A stretch of DNA of 64,000 nucleotides. Source: Ascoidea rubescens DSM 1968 (Eukaryota; Ascomycota; Saccharomycetes; Ascoideales; Ascoideaceae). Shown here piece after piece: positions 50,002 through 60,148 of the stretch; positions within the stretch are counted from its first letter, which is position 1, and each line of letters begins with the position of its first letter. A model generated the notes under the pieces. The model was not told where the DNA came from. It searched no databases and was given only the letters and a program-made list of their open reading frames with translations. Both the position numbers and the translations under genes were made by a program. The stretch covers positions 868,001-932,000 of the forward strand of contig NW_017962917.1 of assembly GCF_001661345.1 (NCBI RefSeq), given 5' to 3'.

Positions 50002-51660
50002 CTACAACTTGATGTAGATGCCTTTGTAGTGAAGAAGGGCAGAAAACAAGGCCAAGGCGAAGGCATAGGCCACCAACACTGCGACTGATGAGGTCTGCGA
50101 CATGTCCAAAGTGTCCATGGCCATGTTTATCACCCCAGTGGAGACATTGGCTACGAGGAACACCAACAACCCATTTGCATTGATGGCCTCGATGAGATAG
50201 GGGACGTTTGTATACTCTTCTGTGCCAGAGCCATTGCGCATTTCAGTGTCTTCTGCGATTTTGGCATCGAAACACTTGCTGATAAATTTAAATCCCAATA
50301 GGAAATTGAGGTTATAGCTGACAACCCATAGCACATATAGCAAATTTGCGATTCTCCGGGATATGTTCAAGTTTGTATAATGGTAGAGCAGATAAAACAA
50401 CACATTGTAGAAAATGGCAAAATAAAACAATCCTTGTGTTGCAGAAACAGTGAAGAATTGGTGCACTTTGTTTTTGTAGCTCTTTTTATCCTTTCCAGTG
50501 ACAACGACGGATGATGAATAGAAATTAATAATCTCCTTTTTAGTAGAAATCCTAAAAACATTCAATCGCGTTTTGAAGTTTGGTAGTAGAATACTTCCAA
50601 CTGATTGACCTGTCAAAAAAATCGATAAATACCCAATAAACGAAAAAATTCCTTCTTTATTAGAAGTGATCAAATTATCTCTTGGATGTAGTAAAATAAA
50701 CTCCAACAATCCGTTTTTATTTAGTAAAATTTCGTAGATTATTGAAACCACTAACCCAGTAACAAATACAGGAACTTCGAATGGAAAAATAGAGTCAAGT
50801 ATCAACACAACTGGATCCAATAACCCCAATGTCATAAAAAAATTCCAATGTGTTCCATACTCTGATGCGTGCTCCTGATAATCTAAATTTTTGACAAAAT
50901 ATAATCTTAGCAAACCAATTATTAAAATTACTAATGAGCTTAGTAAACTTTTTCTTAATTTTTTCAAAAATTTCAAAAATTTAGAGTAAACTGTTTTTTT
51001 TTCTTTTTGCGAGCTTCCATTTTCATTAAAACGAGCTTTCAATTTAGTTCGAATGCTCACTAAACCCATAGAAAATACAAATGAACCAACTCCTAAATCC
51101 ATCAAAGAAGATCCCCACGTTTCAACCTTAGCAAATCTTCTGGGGAAAACTTTGAAATCAACTGCCAAAATTGCAAGACAAGTGATTATCATCATGTTTG
51201 ATCGATAAATCGTGATATAGTTCTTTTTGGACATGTAATCATTAATTGATAAATTACCGAAATTAATTTTGTGGGACCTATTCTTATCATGGCCTTTTCT
51301 ACTCTTAATCTTATTGCCTTTCAAGGTCTTTTTATTTGAAAACAATGCCAAAGTAACTGAAGGCACTAAAATCGAAAATATCAATTTTACTGGAATATCG
51401 GAGTATAAAGTAATGGACAACAACAATCCAAACCAAAATAATATAAATTCAATTGAAAATATAATACTATTAACTCGTTTTCTTTCATGGACAATCTTGG
51501 TGTCAATTTTGAACAAATTAGTGTATCCAACTATAAGGTAGTAAGCAATGTACGTTACTAACGAAACCAATGTGACGAGGTAAACCTCCTCAATTGAACT
51601 CCCAGTCAAACCTGATACAAAATCCTCTTTTCTTTCTTTCAAGCTTCTGCTGTTTTCCAT
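50002..51660 (-). CDS. GWT1: GPI-inositol acyltransferase Gwt1
   Basis: ER multi-pass enzyme that acylates the inositol of GlcN-PI in GPI-anchor synthesis; target of gepinacin/manogepix-type inhibitors. Starting at the ATG at 51660 gives 552 residues opening MENSRSLKERKEDFVSGLTG followed by SSIEEVYLVTLVSL, the conserved Gwt1/PIG-W start. About 13 hydrophobic segments follow. The EHASEYGTHWNFFMTLGLL motif (mid-protein) is the family's conserved luminal loop, and HPRDNLITSNKEGIFSFIGY is another. The two codons upstream in the open frame lack an ATG. No CTG codon was noted in the parts scanned. Confidence 0.94.
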   Translation of the reverse strand: MENSRSLKERKEDFVSGLTGSSIEEVYLVTLVSLVTYIAYYLIVGYTNLFKIDTKIVHERKRVNSIIFSIEFILFWFGLLLSITLYSDIPVKLIFSILVPSVTLALFSNKKTLKGNKIKSRKGHDKNRSHKINFGNLSINDYMSKKNYITIYRSNMMIITCLAILAVDFKVFPRRFAKVETWGSSLMDLGVGSFVFSMGLVSIRTKLKARFNENGSSQKEKKTVYSKFLKFLKKLRKSLLSSLVILIIGLLRLYFVKNLDYQEHASEYGTHWNFFMTLGLLDPVVLILDSIFPFEVPVFVTGLVVSIIYEILLNKNGLLEFILLHPRDNLITSNKEGIFSFIGYLSIFLTGQSVGSILLPNFKTRLNVFRISTKKEIINFYSSSVVVTGKDKKSYKNKVHQFFTVSATQGLFYFAIFYNVLFYLLYHYTNLNISRRIANLLYVLWVVSYNLNFLLGFKFISKCFDAKIAEDTEMRNGSGTEEYTNVPYLIEAINANGLLVFLVANVSTGVINMAMDTLDMSQTSSVAVLVAYAFALALFSALLHYKGIYIKL

Positions 51661-51845
51661 TCTCAAGTCTACTTTAGCTGTAAAAAGCTCTGTTTGATGC
51701 TGAGAAACACCTCATCTCATTCGATGTAAAACAAGTCAGTTCCGTTTTAATTGTCATGTGAAGTTTCGCTGCCAATAATGAGGAAATGTTATAATTACAC
51801 CTAAGATGAACAAGATAATAATTTACATAAAAAGAAAAAAACAAC

Positions 51846-53753
51846 CTAAATAAATAAAAGATAAATAAAGACAGACAACAGCAATAAAACAAGATTAGAA
51901 AAATTGTACACCTGAATATTATTTGCTGAATTCAAGTTTTCTATTCCTGACTGGAAAGTAGCGCTGGTATTTGGAAATGTAGCAGTGAATCCATTTTTCC
52001 TTAGGTAGGACTTAAAACTTGTCACTTCCTCTGTGCCTCCAGTTATAGTCGTTGTGACTGTTTCACTCCATGGACCAGTTCCACTGGAAGTGGTGACAAA
52101 TGAATCGTAGGAACCAACTATTGACGAGATTAAATATCTTCCAGAGTTGGTGGTTGTCCATGATGTATAATTTGTAAAAGTTTCCACTTTAGTGGAGTCG
52201 TATCTGGCTGTGCTAATGTAAGACGTTACATAAACGAAATAACTGTCTGAGTAGTGTGGTGCTTGAATAGTATTGGGAAGCGATTGGTATTTGGATATCA
52301 TGTCAACATTATCAAAATTTATATCGCCAGTTATTTCTTCATCTGTTGAATTTGAATTTAAAAGTTTGCTAATCCCAATTTCTCCAGCCTCAAAATCGTA
52401 AACTGCATAGTAATTTGTGAAAATCATTTTCCCCAACAAAAAGATATCTCCAATATTAGACTTTCTAAAACTAAAAGAGATAGCCAAATCGCCTTTAGAT
52501 TTGTTGTGGTGATTGTTATCAAAATCGGTATAATAATTAAAGTAGGTCATATTAGTGGCCAAATTATTAATAGGGACATCGATAATATAGCCTGATAAAT
52601 TGTATGAGAAATGGCAATTTAAATTTTTTAGAATAAAATATATATCTGTATAATTGCTAATAGATTCATTAAAAGAAACATCCAAGTTCTGAAACCCCTG
52701 TACAATATCATCGAAAATAGATGGTGGGAAATAGTAGTTGATGCCTTCATGAAACAATGCAATTGGATATTTTTTGTCAGTAAATTGTATTTCGAGCATA
52801 CTTTCATCATTTTCATTTTCAGTGAGAGTGTGATTTAAATTGTTCAGAGTTAAAAGGCCAACTGCAATATCAAAAATAGAATCAGCTTCTTCAGCACTGA
52901 AATTGGAATTGGTTATTACTGAATTTGAAATTTTAATTGAGAATGAAGAAAGAGTAACATCTGCGTGTTTGATGTAAGGATTAATATTGTAATCATATCT
53001 ATTTATTATGGGTAAAACAGTTAGATTTCCATCAATTTTGGTATGATCGATTCCACCAATTAGTGCGACTCCTTTGTAATCAAAAAACTCGTTGTTATTA
53101 AATCTGAAATATTCAGAAACAATTTTTCTTTCAATGAACTTATTTTCTAATAATAAATCTAAAAAATTTAAATCCTGATTATTTGAGTTGGTGTTGTTTG
53201 TAAAAGAAGAGATTCCAAAGGTTCCCAGCTGTTTATTGGCAGATAATGCCAAACCAAAAGGAAAAGTGGAAAAGTTCCAGTTGTTGTTGAGCCATAATAC
53301 ATCTTTGCCCCAAAGACCAGTTGCAACAGTTCTGTCTTCAGAATCCAATTTGAAAGATGTATTAACACTGAAAATGGGGTTTTCGTCATAAGAGAAAAAA
53401 TCAAAAGTGGAAGAGTCTGCATCTTTAAAAGTTCCTTGTTTATCGTAACAAAAATATAAAATATCGTCGTATGAGTAGGAATAATTGTTATAATATGAAC
53501 GATAAAATTGGAAATCGATATCAAAACAGTAGGGATTTAAATCTGATATGACCCAAGTTAAATCGGAATCGAAATCCAAAGTGACATTTAAAGGTTGTGG
53601 AGGAGTTCCAAGTTCTATTTCTATAAAGGAATCATTTTGTTCATTGCCAAAAAAGTCAAGCTTGATCACTTTTTTCCCATCAAAATCATCATTGGCCTTT
53701 ATCTTCACAGTACTGTGAAAAAGTAGGAAAAGCACTATGCAGGATAAAAGCAT
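51846..53753 (-). CDS. Yapsin-like GPI-anchored aspartyl-protease homologue with altered active sites
   Basis: A 635-residue secretory protein: signal peptide (MLLSCIVLFLLFHSTVKIKA), a pepsin-type bilobal fold, a Ser/Thr-rich stalk (about 520-600), and a C-terminal hydrophobic tail after small residues (SANN...) fitting a GPI signal. Pepsin landmarks remain (ELGTPPQPLNVTLDFDSDLTWV), but the first triad reads Asp60-Phe-Asp-Ser instead of Asp-Thr-Gly-Ser. The second reads ADSIFD where Asp-Ser/Thr-Gly-Thr is expected. Both Asp positions survive while the invariant Gly residues are lost. It is rich in Asn, with many N-glycosylation sequons. It is likely a cell-surface pseudoprotease derived from the yapsin/Bar1 group. 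It is divergent from RTF1. Confidence 0.8.
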   Translation of the reverse strand: MLLSCIVLFLLFHSTVKIKANDDFDGKKVIKLDFFGNEQNDSFIEIELGTPPQPLNVTLDFDSDLTWVISDLNPYCFDIDFQFYRSYYNNYSYSYDDILYFCYDKQGTFKDADSSTFDFFSYDENPIFSVNTSFKLDSEDRTVATGLWGKDVLWLNNNWNFSTFPFGLALSANKQLGTFGISSFTNNTNSNNQDLNFLDLLLENKFIERKIVSEYFRFNNNEFFDYKGVALIGGIDHTKIDGNLTVLPIINRYDYNINPYIKHADVTLSSFSIKISNSVITNSNFSAEEADSIFDIAVGLLTLNNLNHTLTENENDESMLEIQFTDKKYPIALFHEGINYYFPPSIFDDIVQGFQNLDVSFNESISNYTDIYFILKNLNCHFSYNLSGYIIDVPINNLATNMTYFNYYTDFDNNHHNKSKGDLAISFSFRKSNIGDIFLLGKMIFTNYYAVYDFEAGEIGISKLLNSNSTDEEITGDINFDNVDMISKYQSLPNTIQAPHYSDSYFVYVTSYISTARYDSTKVETFTNYTSWTTTNSGRYLISSIVGSYDSFVTTSSGTGPWSETVTTTITGGTEEVTSFKSYLRKNGFTATFPNTSATFQSGIENLNSANNIQVYNFSNLVLLLLSVFIYLLFI

Positions 53754-54379
53754 TTTAGTATATATTTGATATTTTGTCTCTCTGACGCTCTGTTTTTTGA
53801 ATAAGCAATGATTTGAAAGACTTCAAATCAATAAATGGAGTTTAAGATTTGGTTTGAGTTTGGAAAAGTTTTGTTTCTGCTTTTTATGGGGAAACAACAG
53901 CTAATTCACAGTTAAGAAAAAAAACGAAACATTTTCGTGGATAGTGAACACCAGGGGAAATTAAAGCAGGACCAAAAAAGTATTGCAGGAGTTGGGCTGA
54001 GCTGTGAACAGCATAAAACTGTTCCAATATTTAGATGGACTTGAAAAACAGCAACAGGAAAATTAAAAACAAAAGCCAGTCCCTGAGTTATAAACCAAAA
54101 TGGCAGAATTTCCAATCAATTTTGAGCTACAGTAATGGAAACAAAAAACCCATCTTGTATGGATTTCTCCGATCCGAAACACCTTTTTAAACGGCGGACA
54201 TTACGGTCACGGGTCGTCACAACCGAGATGCCGTTTGGTAAAAACAGGAGTGTTCTGTGTTTTGCACGTGCGCTTATATAGGCAGCAAACGCAAACTTCC
54301 CATCTTGGTCAGAAATTGAGCTTGGGCAAGGACCTTTAATCATTGAAACAACCAACAGTGGTACGATAATTTGCAAATA
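53754..54379. promoter_or_regulatory. Divergent promoter region between the yapsin-like gene and RTF1
   Basis: About 625 bp. A GCACGTGCGC element (CACGTG at 54265-54270) is immediately followed by CTTATATA, about 110 bp before the RTF1 ATG. Frames crossing it are short and not convincing. Confidence 0.55.
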
Positions 54380-56290
54380 ATGTCTGATCTAGATGATGAT
54401 CTTTTGGCTCTTGCTGGTGTAGGATCTGATGAGGAACAGTCTGCAGACTTTTCTAAAAAGAGAAAGGCTTCATTGAATAGTGGAGGCAATCCACACAAAA
54501 AAAACAAACATGACTACGACGAAGATTTTGATGAAGAATATGATGAAGAATCAAATTCTGATTCAAACCACATCAGTGATAACAATAAGGATGATAAAAA
54601 TGGCGACAACAATGATGATAACGACGGAGACGCTTTTTCAGATCCATCTTCATTCAAATATTCGCCATTATCCAATGATTTTAAGGACAGTGCGTTAGAT
54701 ATCAATCCTTATCCATTGGAAAGTAAATATAAAGACGAGGAAGATAAAAACCGGTTATTGTCAATGGACGAAGTTCAAAGAGAAGAGATTTTGTTTGAAA
54801 GATCGCAAGAAATTGAAAAATACAATGAACGAAAATATTTGGCTCGAAGAGTTAAACAAAAACAGGCGGAACGATCTAATAGGTCGATGAATGTGAAGAA
54901 GAACTCCAAGGCAATTAAGTCATCGAAATTGTCAGAGTTGAAAAAACAAAGAGCTAAAAAGAATCAGCATAATGACGGATACGATGATGGAGATTACGAG
55001 GACGAGGAGTATTCTAATAAAAACCAAGCATATCCAGAAGAAGAAGAGGAGGAGGAAGACAAAGCGTATCAAGAAGAAGAAGAGGAGGATGATGATTATA
55101 AACCCGATCAAGAGTATCAAGACAATTATGCTGACAACGACAATTATCAAGATGAAGATAATGACGATTATGATCCCGATCATAACGACAACCGTAGCAA
55201 AAAGGTTAAGAGCAAGAGTCGACATGGAAGAGGACATGATGAAGAATACAATGATTACGAAGACGAAGACGACCGCAATGCAGTTAAATGGGTAGATGGA
55301 TCATCGTCTTCCAATAAGATAAGAATTGCAAGTGTGAGTGAAATTAACAAAATCAAGTTTGGTAGATCTGGAATTCTGAAATATTGCCAGTATCCCAAGT
55401 TTGGGGAAGTGGCAAAGGGGTGTTTTGTAAAAGTTGCAATTGGAACCAACAAGCAAACAGGCGAGCCCCAAACTCGTTTAGGGAAGATTGATAAGATTAT
55501 TGATGGCAAGCCGTATAAATTGGAGAACAGAACCGTCAATCAGTATGCTATAGTCAGCATTGGCAATGCTTACAAGAAATTCCCAATGAACAATTTTTCG
55601 AATTCCAAAGTGGATGAATTTGGGTATAATGACTACTTGAACACACTAAAGAAATTGAATTCCAGCTTGCCTACGAATAAAGATATTGAGAAAAAGTACA
55701 ATGAGTTGGTAGCGTTCACGTCCAAGCCTCTAACTCTCGAGGAACAGAATAGCATAATAGAGAGAAGAAACAAGTTGACAACTTCGGAGGTGGGCATCTC
55801 AGCTATTGTCAAGAAGTCGCATTTGCTATCGAAATTGAAAGTTGCAAAAGCGCAGAACGACATTGAAAAGATAAAGGATGCCGAAAAGAAATTGCTGATG
55901 CTAAACAGATCATTGAAGAGCATGCAGAAGAAGGGATTTGAGTCGAACAACTCGTTGCACAAGGTGAATGAAAGAAACCGGATGTTGAATGCCAAAAACA
56001 TTCGTCAAGCCGAAATTATGAACGTGGAGAAACGTAAGAAGGAGTCGCGAACTGGAGTTGCGAATCCCTTCAGCAGATTGCGAACTACAACCAAGGTGCT
56101 TTACTACGAGATACAGAAGGAGGAGAACGAGAGAGCCAAAGCTGAGATTATCGAGGAGCAGAAGGAGGAAGAGAAGAACTCGAAGAACAACGAGCAGTTA
56201 TTGCTCAAGGCGCGATACCGCCAGTTTGGGGGAATTGACGAGTTAATTTCTAAAGTGCAGCTCAGTGTGGACCTTTCGCTGCTTTGTTAG
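54380..56290 (+). CDS. RTF1: Paf1-complex subunit Rtf1
   Basis: Nuclear transcription-elongation factor needed for H2B ubiquitylation and Paf1-complex recruitment. The ATG at 54380 gives MSDLDDDLLALAGVGSDEE, the typical Rtf1 start; the frame upstream of it has no ATG. The 636 residues comprise a very acidic and basic low-complexity N-terminal half, the histone-modification region (SMDEVQREEILFERSQEIEKY), and the Plus3 domain (about residues 315-430; ASVSEINKIKFGRSGILKY, GCFVKVAIGTNKQTG). A coiled, charged C-terminus follows, where Paf1 and Ctr9 bind in S. cerevisiae. GC content rises at the 3' end (30 of 60 bases at 56161-56220, 17 of 60 at 54541-54600). Confidence 0.95.
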   Translation: MSDLDDDLLALAGVGSDEEQSADFSKKRKASLNSGGNPHKKNKHDYDEDFDEEYDEESNSDSNHISDNNKDDKNGDNNDDNDGDAFSDPSSFKYSPLSNDFKDSALDINPYPLESKYKDEEDKNRLLSMDEVQREEILFERSQEIEKYNERKYLARRVKQKQAERSNRSMNVKKNSKAIKSSKLSELKKQRAKKNQHNDGYDDGDYEDEEYSNKNQAYPEEEEEEEDKAYQEEEEEDDDYKPDQEYQDNYADNDNYQDEDNDDYDPDHNDNRSKKVKSKSRHGRGHDEEYNDYEDEDDRNAVKWVDGSSSSNKIRIASVSEINKIKFGRSGILKYCQYPKFGEVAKGCFVKVAIGTNKQTGEPQTRLGKIDKIIDGKPYKLENRTVNQYAIVSIGNAYKKFPMNNFSNSKVDEFGYNDYLNTLKKLNSSLPTNKDIEKKYNELVAFTSKPLTLEEQNSIIERRNKLTTSEVGISAIVKKSHLLSKLKVAKAQNDIEKIKDAEKKLLMLNRSLKSMQKKGFESNNSLHKVNERNRMLNAKNIRQAEIMNVEKRKKESRTGVANPFSRLRTTTKVLYYEIQKEENERAKAEIIEEQKEEEKNSKNNEQLLLKARYRQFGGIDELISKVQLSVDLSLLC

Positions 56291-56614
56291 AGGAAAAACA
56301 GGCAAAAAAAGAAGAAAAAGAAGCAAAAAAAAGAAGAAGAAGCAAAAGCAGCAGAAGAAGCACAAAAAGCGGCCGAACGCGGCGCCGTTTGGCGTTTCGC
56401 GTCCTTTTTCTCAAATGCCTTGTATCAAAATAATATTTGTAAAATTTGTAAAATTTGTTACTTTGAACCAACGTTGAATTGTTTCTTGTATGTTATATAT
56501 CTGCTGGAAGTTGCTCGATTCGTGTTATAGGGGCTCTTATACATCGTAACTCAGCAAACACAGGCTACCACTCTGTTATTTATCTTATAATCGCTCTTGC
56601 TACTGCGTTTCACC
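56291..56614. promoter_or_regulatory. Intergenic region RTF1-KAP114 with a polypurine tract
   Basis: 324 bp. 56290-56370 is an almost pure A/G tract (AAGAAG-rich), then a short GC-rich patch, then AT-rich DNA to the KAP114 ATG (CACCATGAGG). Lys/Glu-rich peptides read from the tract are a by-product of its composition, not a gene. Confidence 0.5.
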
Positions 56615-59600
56615 ATGAGGCAGGTTATATCAGATTTGCTCTTCAAGACTCAGGATCCCAACAACTTGATTCGTTCTCAAGCTGAACAGCAGTTTTTGCT
56701 GTTGTCTCTCCAGAATCCCTCCTCTGTTGGATTGGCTTTGGTCCAGATTGCTGCTGACCATGCTGAGGTAGTTCCAAACAGACAGTCTGCTCTCTTGAAC
56801 CTTAAACGACTAGTGCCTCTATATTGGTCCTTTGGCTTTACCTCCTTCAAGGGAACTGCCATCAACCAGGAAACAAAGGCTGTCATCAGATCCCATCTCT
56901 TGAGCTTGATATGTGACAACGACTCCAAGATCAGAAACTCCTCCACCTACTGCATTGTTCAGATCTCTGTTGTGGACTATCCCGAGGAATGGCCAGACCT
57001 AATCTCAGTTCTCTACTCCTTCATTGATTTGAACAACTCTGTTTCCTCCAAAAACTCGATTCTTGGTGGTTTGATTGTGCTATCCAGCTTGTTCGACGAC
57101 TTGATCACTGACGACCAGTTCTTCGAGGGCTCGATTGGCCTAAACACCTTGACCTATTGCAAAAACATTTTGGCAACTGACACTTCACCCAAAAATTCTA
57201 ATCCTAATGACAAAAAAATTGATGTTAACACTAAAATCGAAATTGCAAAATTACTAGAAACCTGCTTGAGACAATTTCAAGGTCCAGAAGCAACAATGAC
57301 CTCCACCAGAGCTGATTTTGCAAAGGAATCTGTTGTTCAAGTGGCTAATTTGCTCCTAGAATTGCTAAACGAATTGTTCAACTACATCAATTCAAACAAC
57401 GTTTTAGACTCAAGTTATCTCTTATACAACGAACAACTATACAAAGTTCTAATCCTCTTGATTAACAATTTCAATCTAAAACAGTATTATAAACAATTAT
57501 TCTACTTGTCTATAAACCAGCTATCCTCATTGACAAAGTTTCATTACAATCTTTCAGTTCTAAAGATTGACGACTCTCAATCTTCAAACCCTTACTCCAT
57601 CTACAAAATTGTCTCGTTTTCACACAATAACATCGGAAATGATGATCCAATCTTCATTTTAAATAAACTATTAACCCAAATTTATCAATTCTTGTCCTCC
57701 GTTAATAATTGCTCATTATCAAACACTAAACCCTCAAATAAATTTGCAAATATCGACTTATTCTCAACCCTATTCAATTCAATTTCATTGCAAGCCATCT
57801 CTTCAAATGATTCAATTCAAAATTACATTTCAGATTTCAACTCTTTTGTAACCGAAGAATCTGGAATGTCTATTGACTTCACTCTAAGAGATTCCATCAA
57901 CGAATATTTATCAGAACTTAATCATCATGACTCCTCAACCTTTTTAAATTGGTCTATTCAATCTTTGTTTCTAATCAACAAAAATCCTGTACAAAATAAC
58001 ACTATTGATAACAGCAATTTCCATTTCATTAATTTGATTGATCTTTCAAACGTTTTCCAATTTAAAGAATCTCTACTATACATCATTCAGGCTTTACTAA
58101 TGAACGACACTTTTTCATTTGACGACGAATCTGATCTACACCAGATCTTGCCTCTGGTAAATATTAATGATTTCTATAACCAATTAATCAGTCTCTCTTC
58201 AATCAATGAAAACGTATTTGTCATTTCAAGAACTCTAATTGTATTATCAAAATTTATCGAGATTTTTCAATACGTTTTATCTGACGAAATGATTTCCAAT
58301 GCCTTTACTCACTCAATTGAAGTTTGTTTCAATTATTTGCAAAATCAAGATCCTTCAAACAATGATTCTGATTTAGATGGTAACTTGAATCTAATTAGAG
58401 CTTCTTTATGTATTTCTCTAACCTACTATTCTCAGTTTTTTCCCTTTGATAAATTCAAACTTTCTTCAAATTATCAAGATATGGTTGCCTCAATTATTAG
58501 CTCACTTATTGATTCTGGAGCAACTGACGATACACCCACTACCTTAATGGAAAATGTCGTTCCCTGTATTAAAATTGATCCCAAAAATGCGTATAACACC
58601 GATTCAATAATTAAGCTAATCTTTAAAATCTCTTCAAGTGACTTTTCTAACATTTCGATTATTAACGAAACGGCTGATGCTATAGGTACACTCTTTGAAA
58701 ATATTAAGATTGAAAATTTCATTAAACAATGTGAATTTGGATTACCCTTGTTGATCAATAATTTAATTGACAATATTAATAGTTTTAACGGATTGAAAAT
58801 TGAATATTCGCCTCAATTGAATTTTTCTTTAGAATATTTAAATCTTTTTATCAAAAATTGTCCAAGCAAGGAATTACCCGAGGATATTTTCAAATACACT
58901 TTTAGTGTTGTAAGTAAACTATTGCTAATTGAAAATATTGAAGACCAGATTTTACAATTAGGTAGCGAAATTTTAAACTCTATCTTAATTTCATCGGATT
59001 CAAATTTTTTTATTAATTATAAAAATGAACAAGGTCTTTCGGGAATTGAAATCACTCTTAAACTAGCGGAAAAATTTCTTTCCCCAACATTGTCAGATTC
59101 TGCAGCATTGAATATTGGATCTATTGTCCTATCTATTGTCAGCAAATTTAGCAGTTATTTAAACGATTATCTTTCAAATCTCATTCAAGCAGTTACCAAA
59201 AGATTAACAATTGCTACTAATATTGTGATTATGGAAAATATGATCATGGTATTTTGCCATTTGGTTTTGTTATCAGCCAGTGATACAATAAATTTTTTGG
59301 ATTCAATTAAATTTGAAGATAATAAAAGTGGGTTGGAAAAGGTTATTCCAATTTGGTTGGATACATTTACATCGATTCGAGGATATGAAAAAATCAAGAA
59401 AAATATATTAGCATTGGGTAAAATATTTATGCTAAGCGATCCAAGGATAGAGAATATAATCGTTGATGGCGATTTAATTCCTAATCAAATTGACCCAAAT
59501 ATTATTGTCACACGATCAATTGCTAAAAAAATGCCTCAAATTTACCAAAAGATTTCATGCTATGTTAAGATTTTAAAATTGTTTATTTCTGAGTTATCAT

Positions 59601-59920
59601 TTCAAAATCAACAACCAAATCCTAGTGATTATGTTGTTTCAAAAGTTGGAGAAAATGATAATGAAGAAGGATGGGAAGATCTTGAGGATCTTGGTGCACC
59701 TACATTTGAGAAATTAACGTCATATATTGATGCAATTGACGATGCTGATGAAGAGGATGAGGAAAAAGGTAATTTAGCGATTAACCAAGATAACAAACAA
59801 ATTTTAATTGAATTTTTCAAAGAATGTGCTCAAAAGAGTGAGGTTACAAATTTCCGAAAGTACTATGATGTTTTAAGTGACGAAGAGAAAAAAATTTTAT
59901 GTGACAATATAATTTTTTGA
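56615..59920 (+). CDS. KAP114: Karyopherin Kap114 (importin beta family)
   Basis: Nuclear import receptor, known in yeast to carry TBP, histones H2A/H2B and Nap1. The ATG at 56615 (MRQVISDLLFKTQDPNN) gives 1101 residues, somewhat longer than S. cerevisiae Kap114 (1004). The N-terminal importin-beta region has RQSALLNLKRLVPLYWSFGF and SSTYCIVQISVVDYPEEWPDL, matching the Kap114 pattern (MYWSPGF...YCIVQISAVDFPDQWP). The rest is HEAT-repeat-like helix, with an acidic stretch near the C-terminus (DAIDDADEEDEE). The first 500 bp use C-ending codons; further on the gene is very AT-rich. Confidence 0.9.
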   Translation: MRQVISDLLFKTQDPNNLIRSQAEQQFLLLSLQNPSSVGLALVQIAADHAEVVPNRQSALLNLKRLVPLYWSFGFTSFKGTAINQETKAVIRSHLLSLICDNDSKIRNSSTYCIVQISVVDYPEEWPDLISVLYSFIDLNNSVSSKNSILGGLIVLSSLFDDLITDDQFFEGSIGLNTLTYCKNILATDTSPKNSNPNDKKIDVNTKIEIAKLLETCLRQFQGPEATMTSTRADFAKESVVQVANLLLELLNELFNYINSNNVLDSSYLLYNEQLYKVLILLINNFNLKQYYKQLFYLSINQLSSLTKFHYNLSVLKIDDSQSSNPYSIYKIVSFSHNNIGNDDPIFILNKLLTQIYQFLSSVNNCSLSNTKPSNKFANIDLFSTLFNSISLQAISSNDSIQNYISDFNSFVTEESGMSIDFTLRDSINEYLSELNHHDSSTFLNWSIQSLFLINKNPVQNNTIDNSNFHFINLIDLSNVFQFKESLLYIIQALLMNDTFSFDDESDLHQILPLVNINDFYNQLISLSSINENVFVISRTLIVLSKFIEIFQYVLSDEMISNAFTHSIEVCFNYLQNQDPSNNDSDLDGNLNLIRASLCISLTYYSQFFPFDKFKLSSNYQDMVASIISSLIDSGATDDTPTTLMENVVPCIKIDPKNAYNTDSIIKLIFKISSSDFSNISIINETADAIGTLFENIKIENFIKQCEFGLPLLINNLIDNINSFNGLKIEYSPQLNFSLEYLNLFIKNCPSKELPEDIFKYTFSVVSKLLLIENIEDQILQLGSEILNSILISSDSNFFINYKNEQGLSGIEITLKLAEKFLSPTLSDSAALNIGSIVLSIVSKFSSYLNDYLSNLIQAVTKRLTIATNIVIMENMIMVFCHLVLLSASDTINFLDSIKFEDNKSGLEKVIPIWLDTFTSIRGYEKIKKNILALGKIFMLSDPRIENIIVDGDLIPNQIDPNIIVTRSIAKKMPQIYQKISCYVKILKLFISELSFQNQQPNPSDYVVSKVGENDNEEGWEDLEDLGAPTFEKLTSYIDAIDDADEEDEEKGNLAINQDNKQILIEFFKECAQKSEVTNFRKYYDVLSDEEKKILCDNIIF

Positions 59921-60148
59921 AATAGAAATATGAAATTAAAAAAAAAATAAAAATAAAAATAAAACAAATTAGTCATAAGAGCAATAATATATAGTAAATA
60001 TGATATTATTGAATAGTTAAAATTTATAAAACTAGGTTTATTTATCGTAAAAGTATATAATTAGGAGTAAAAGTAACAATTAATAGTTAACAGTTAATAG
60101 TTAATAATTAATTAATAATTAATAATTAATTGATAATGATTAAAGTTT

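Noticed and set aside
56265-56477. Lys-rich 70-residue frame after RTF1, possible Rtf1 extension
   Set aside because: It is read from an AAG-type polypurine tract; Rtf1 already has a complete C-terminal region and a normal stop.
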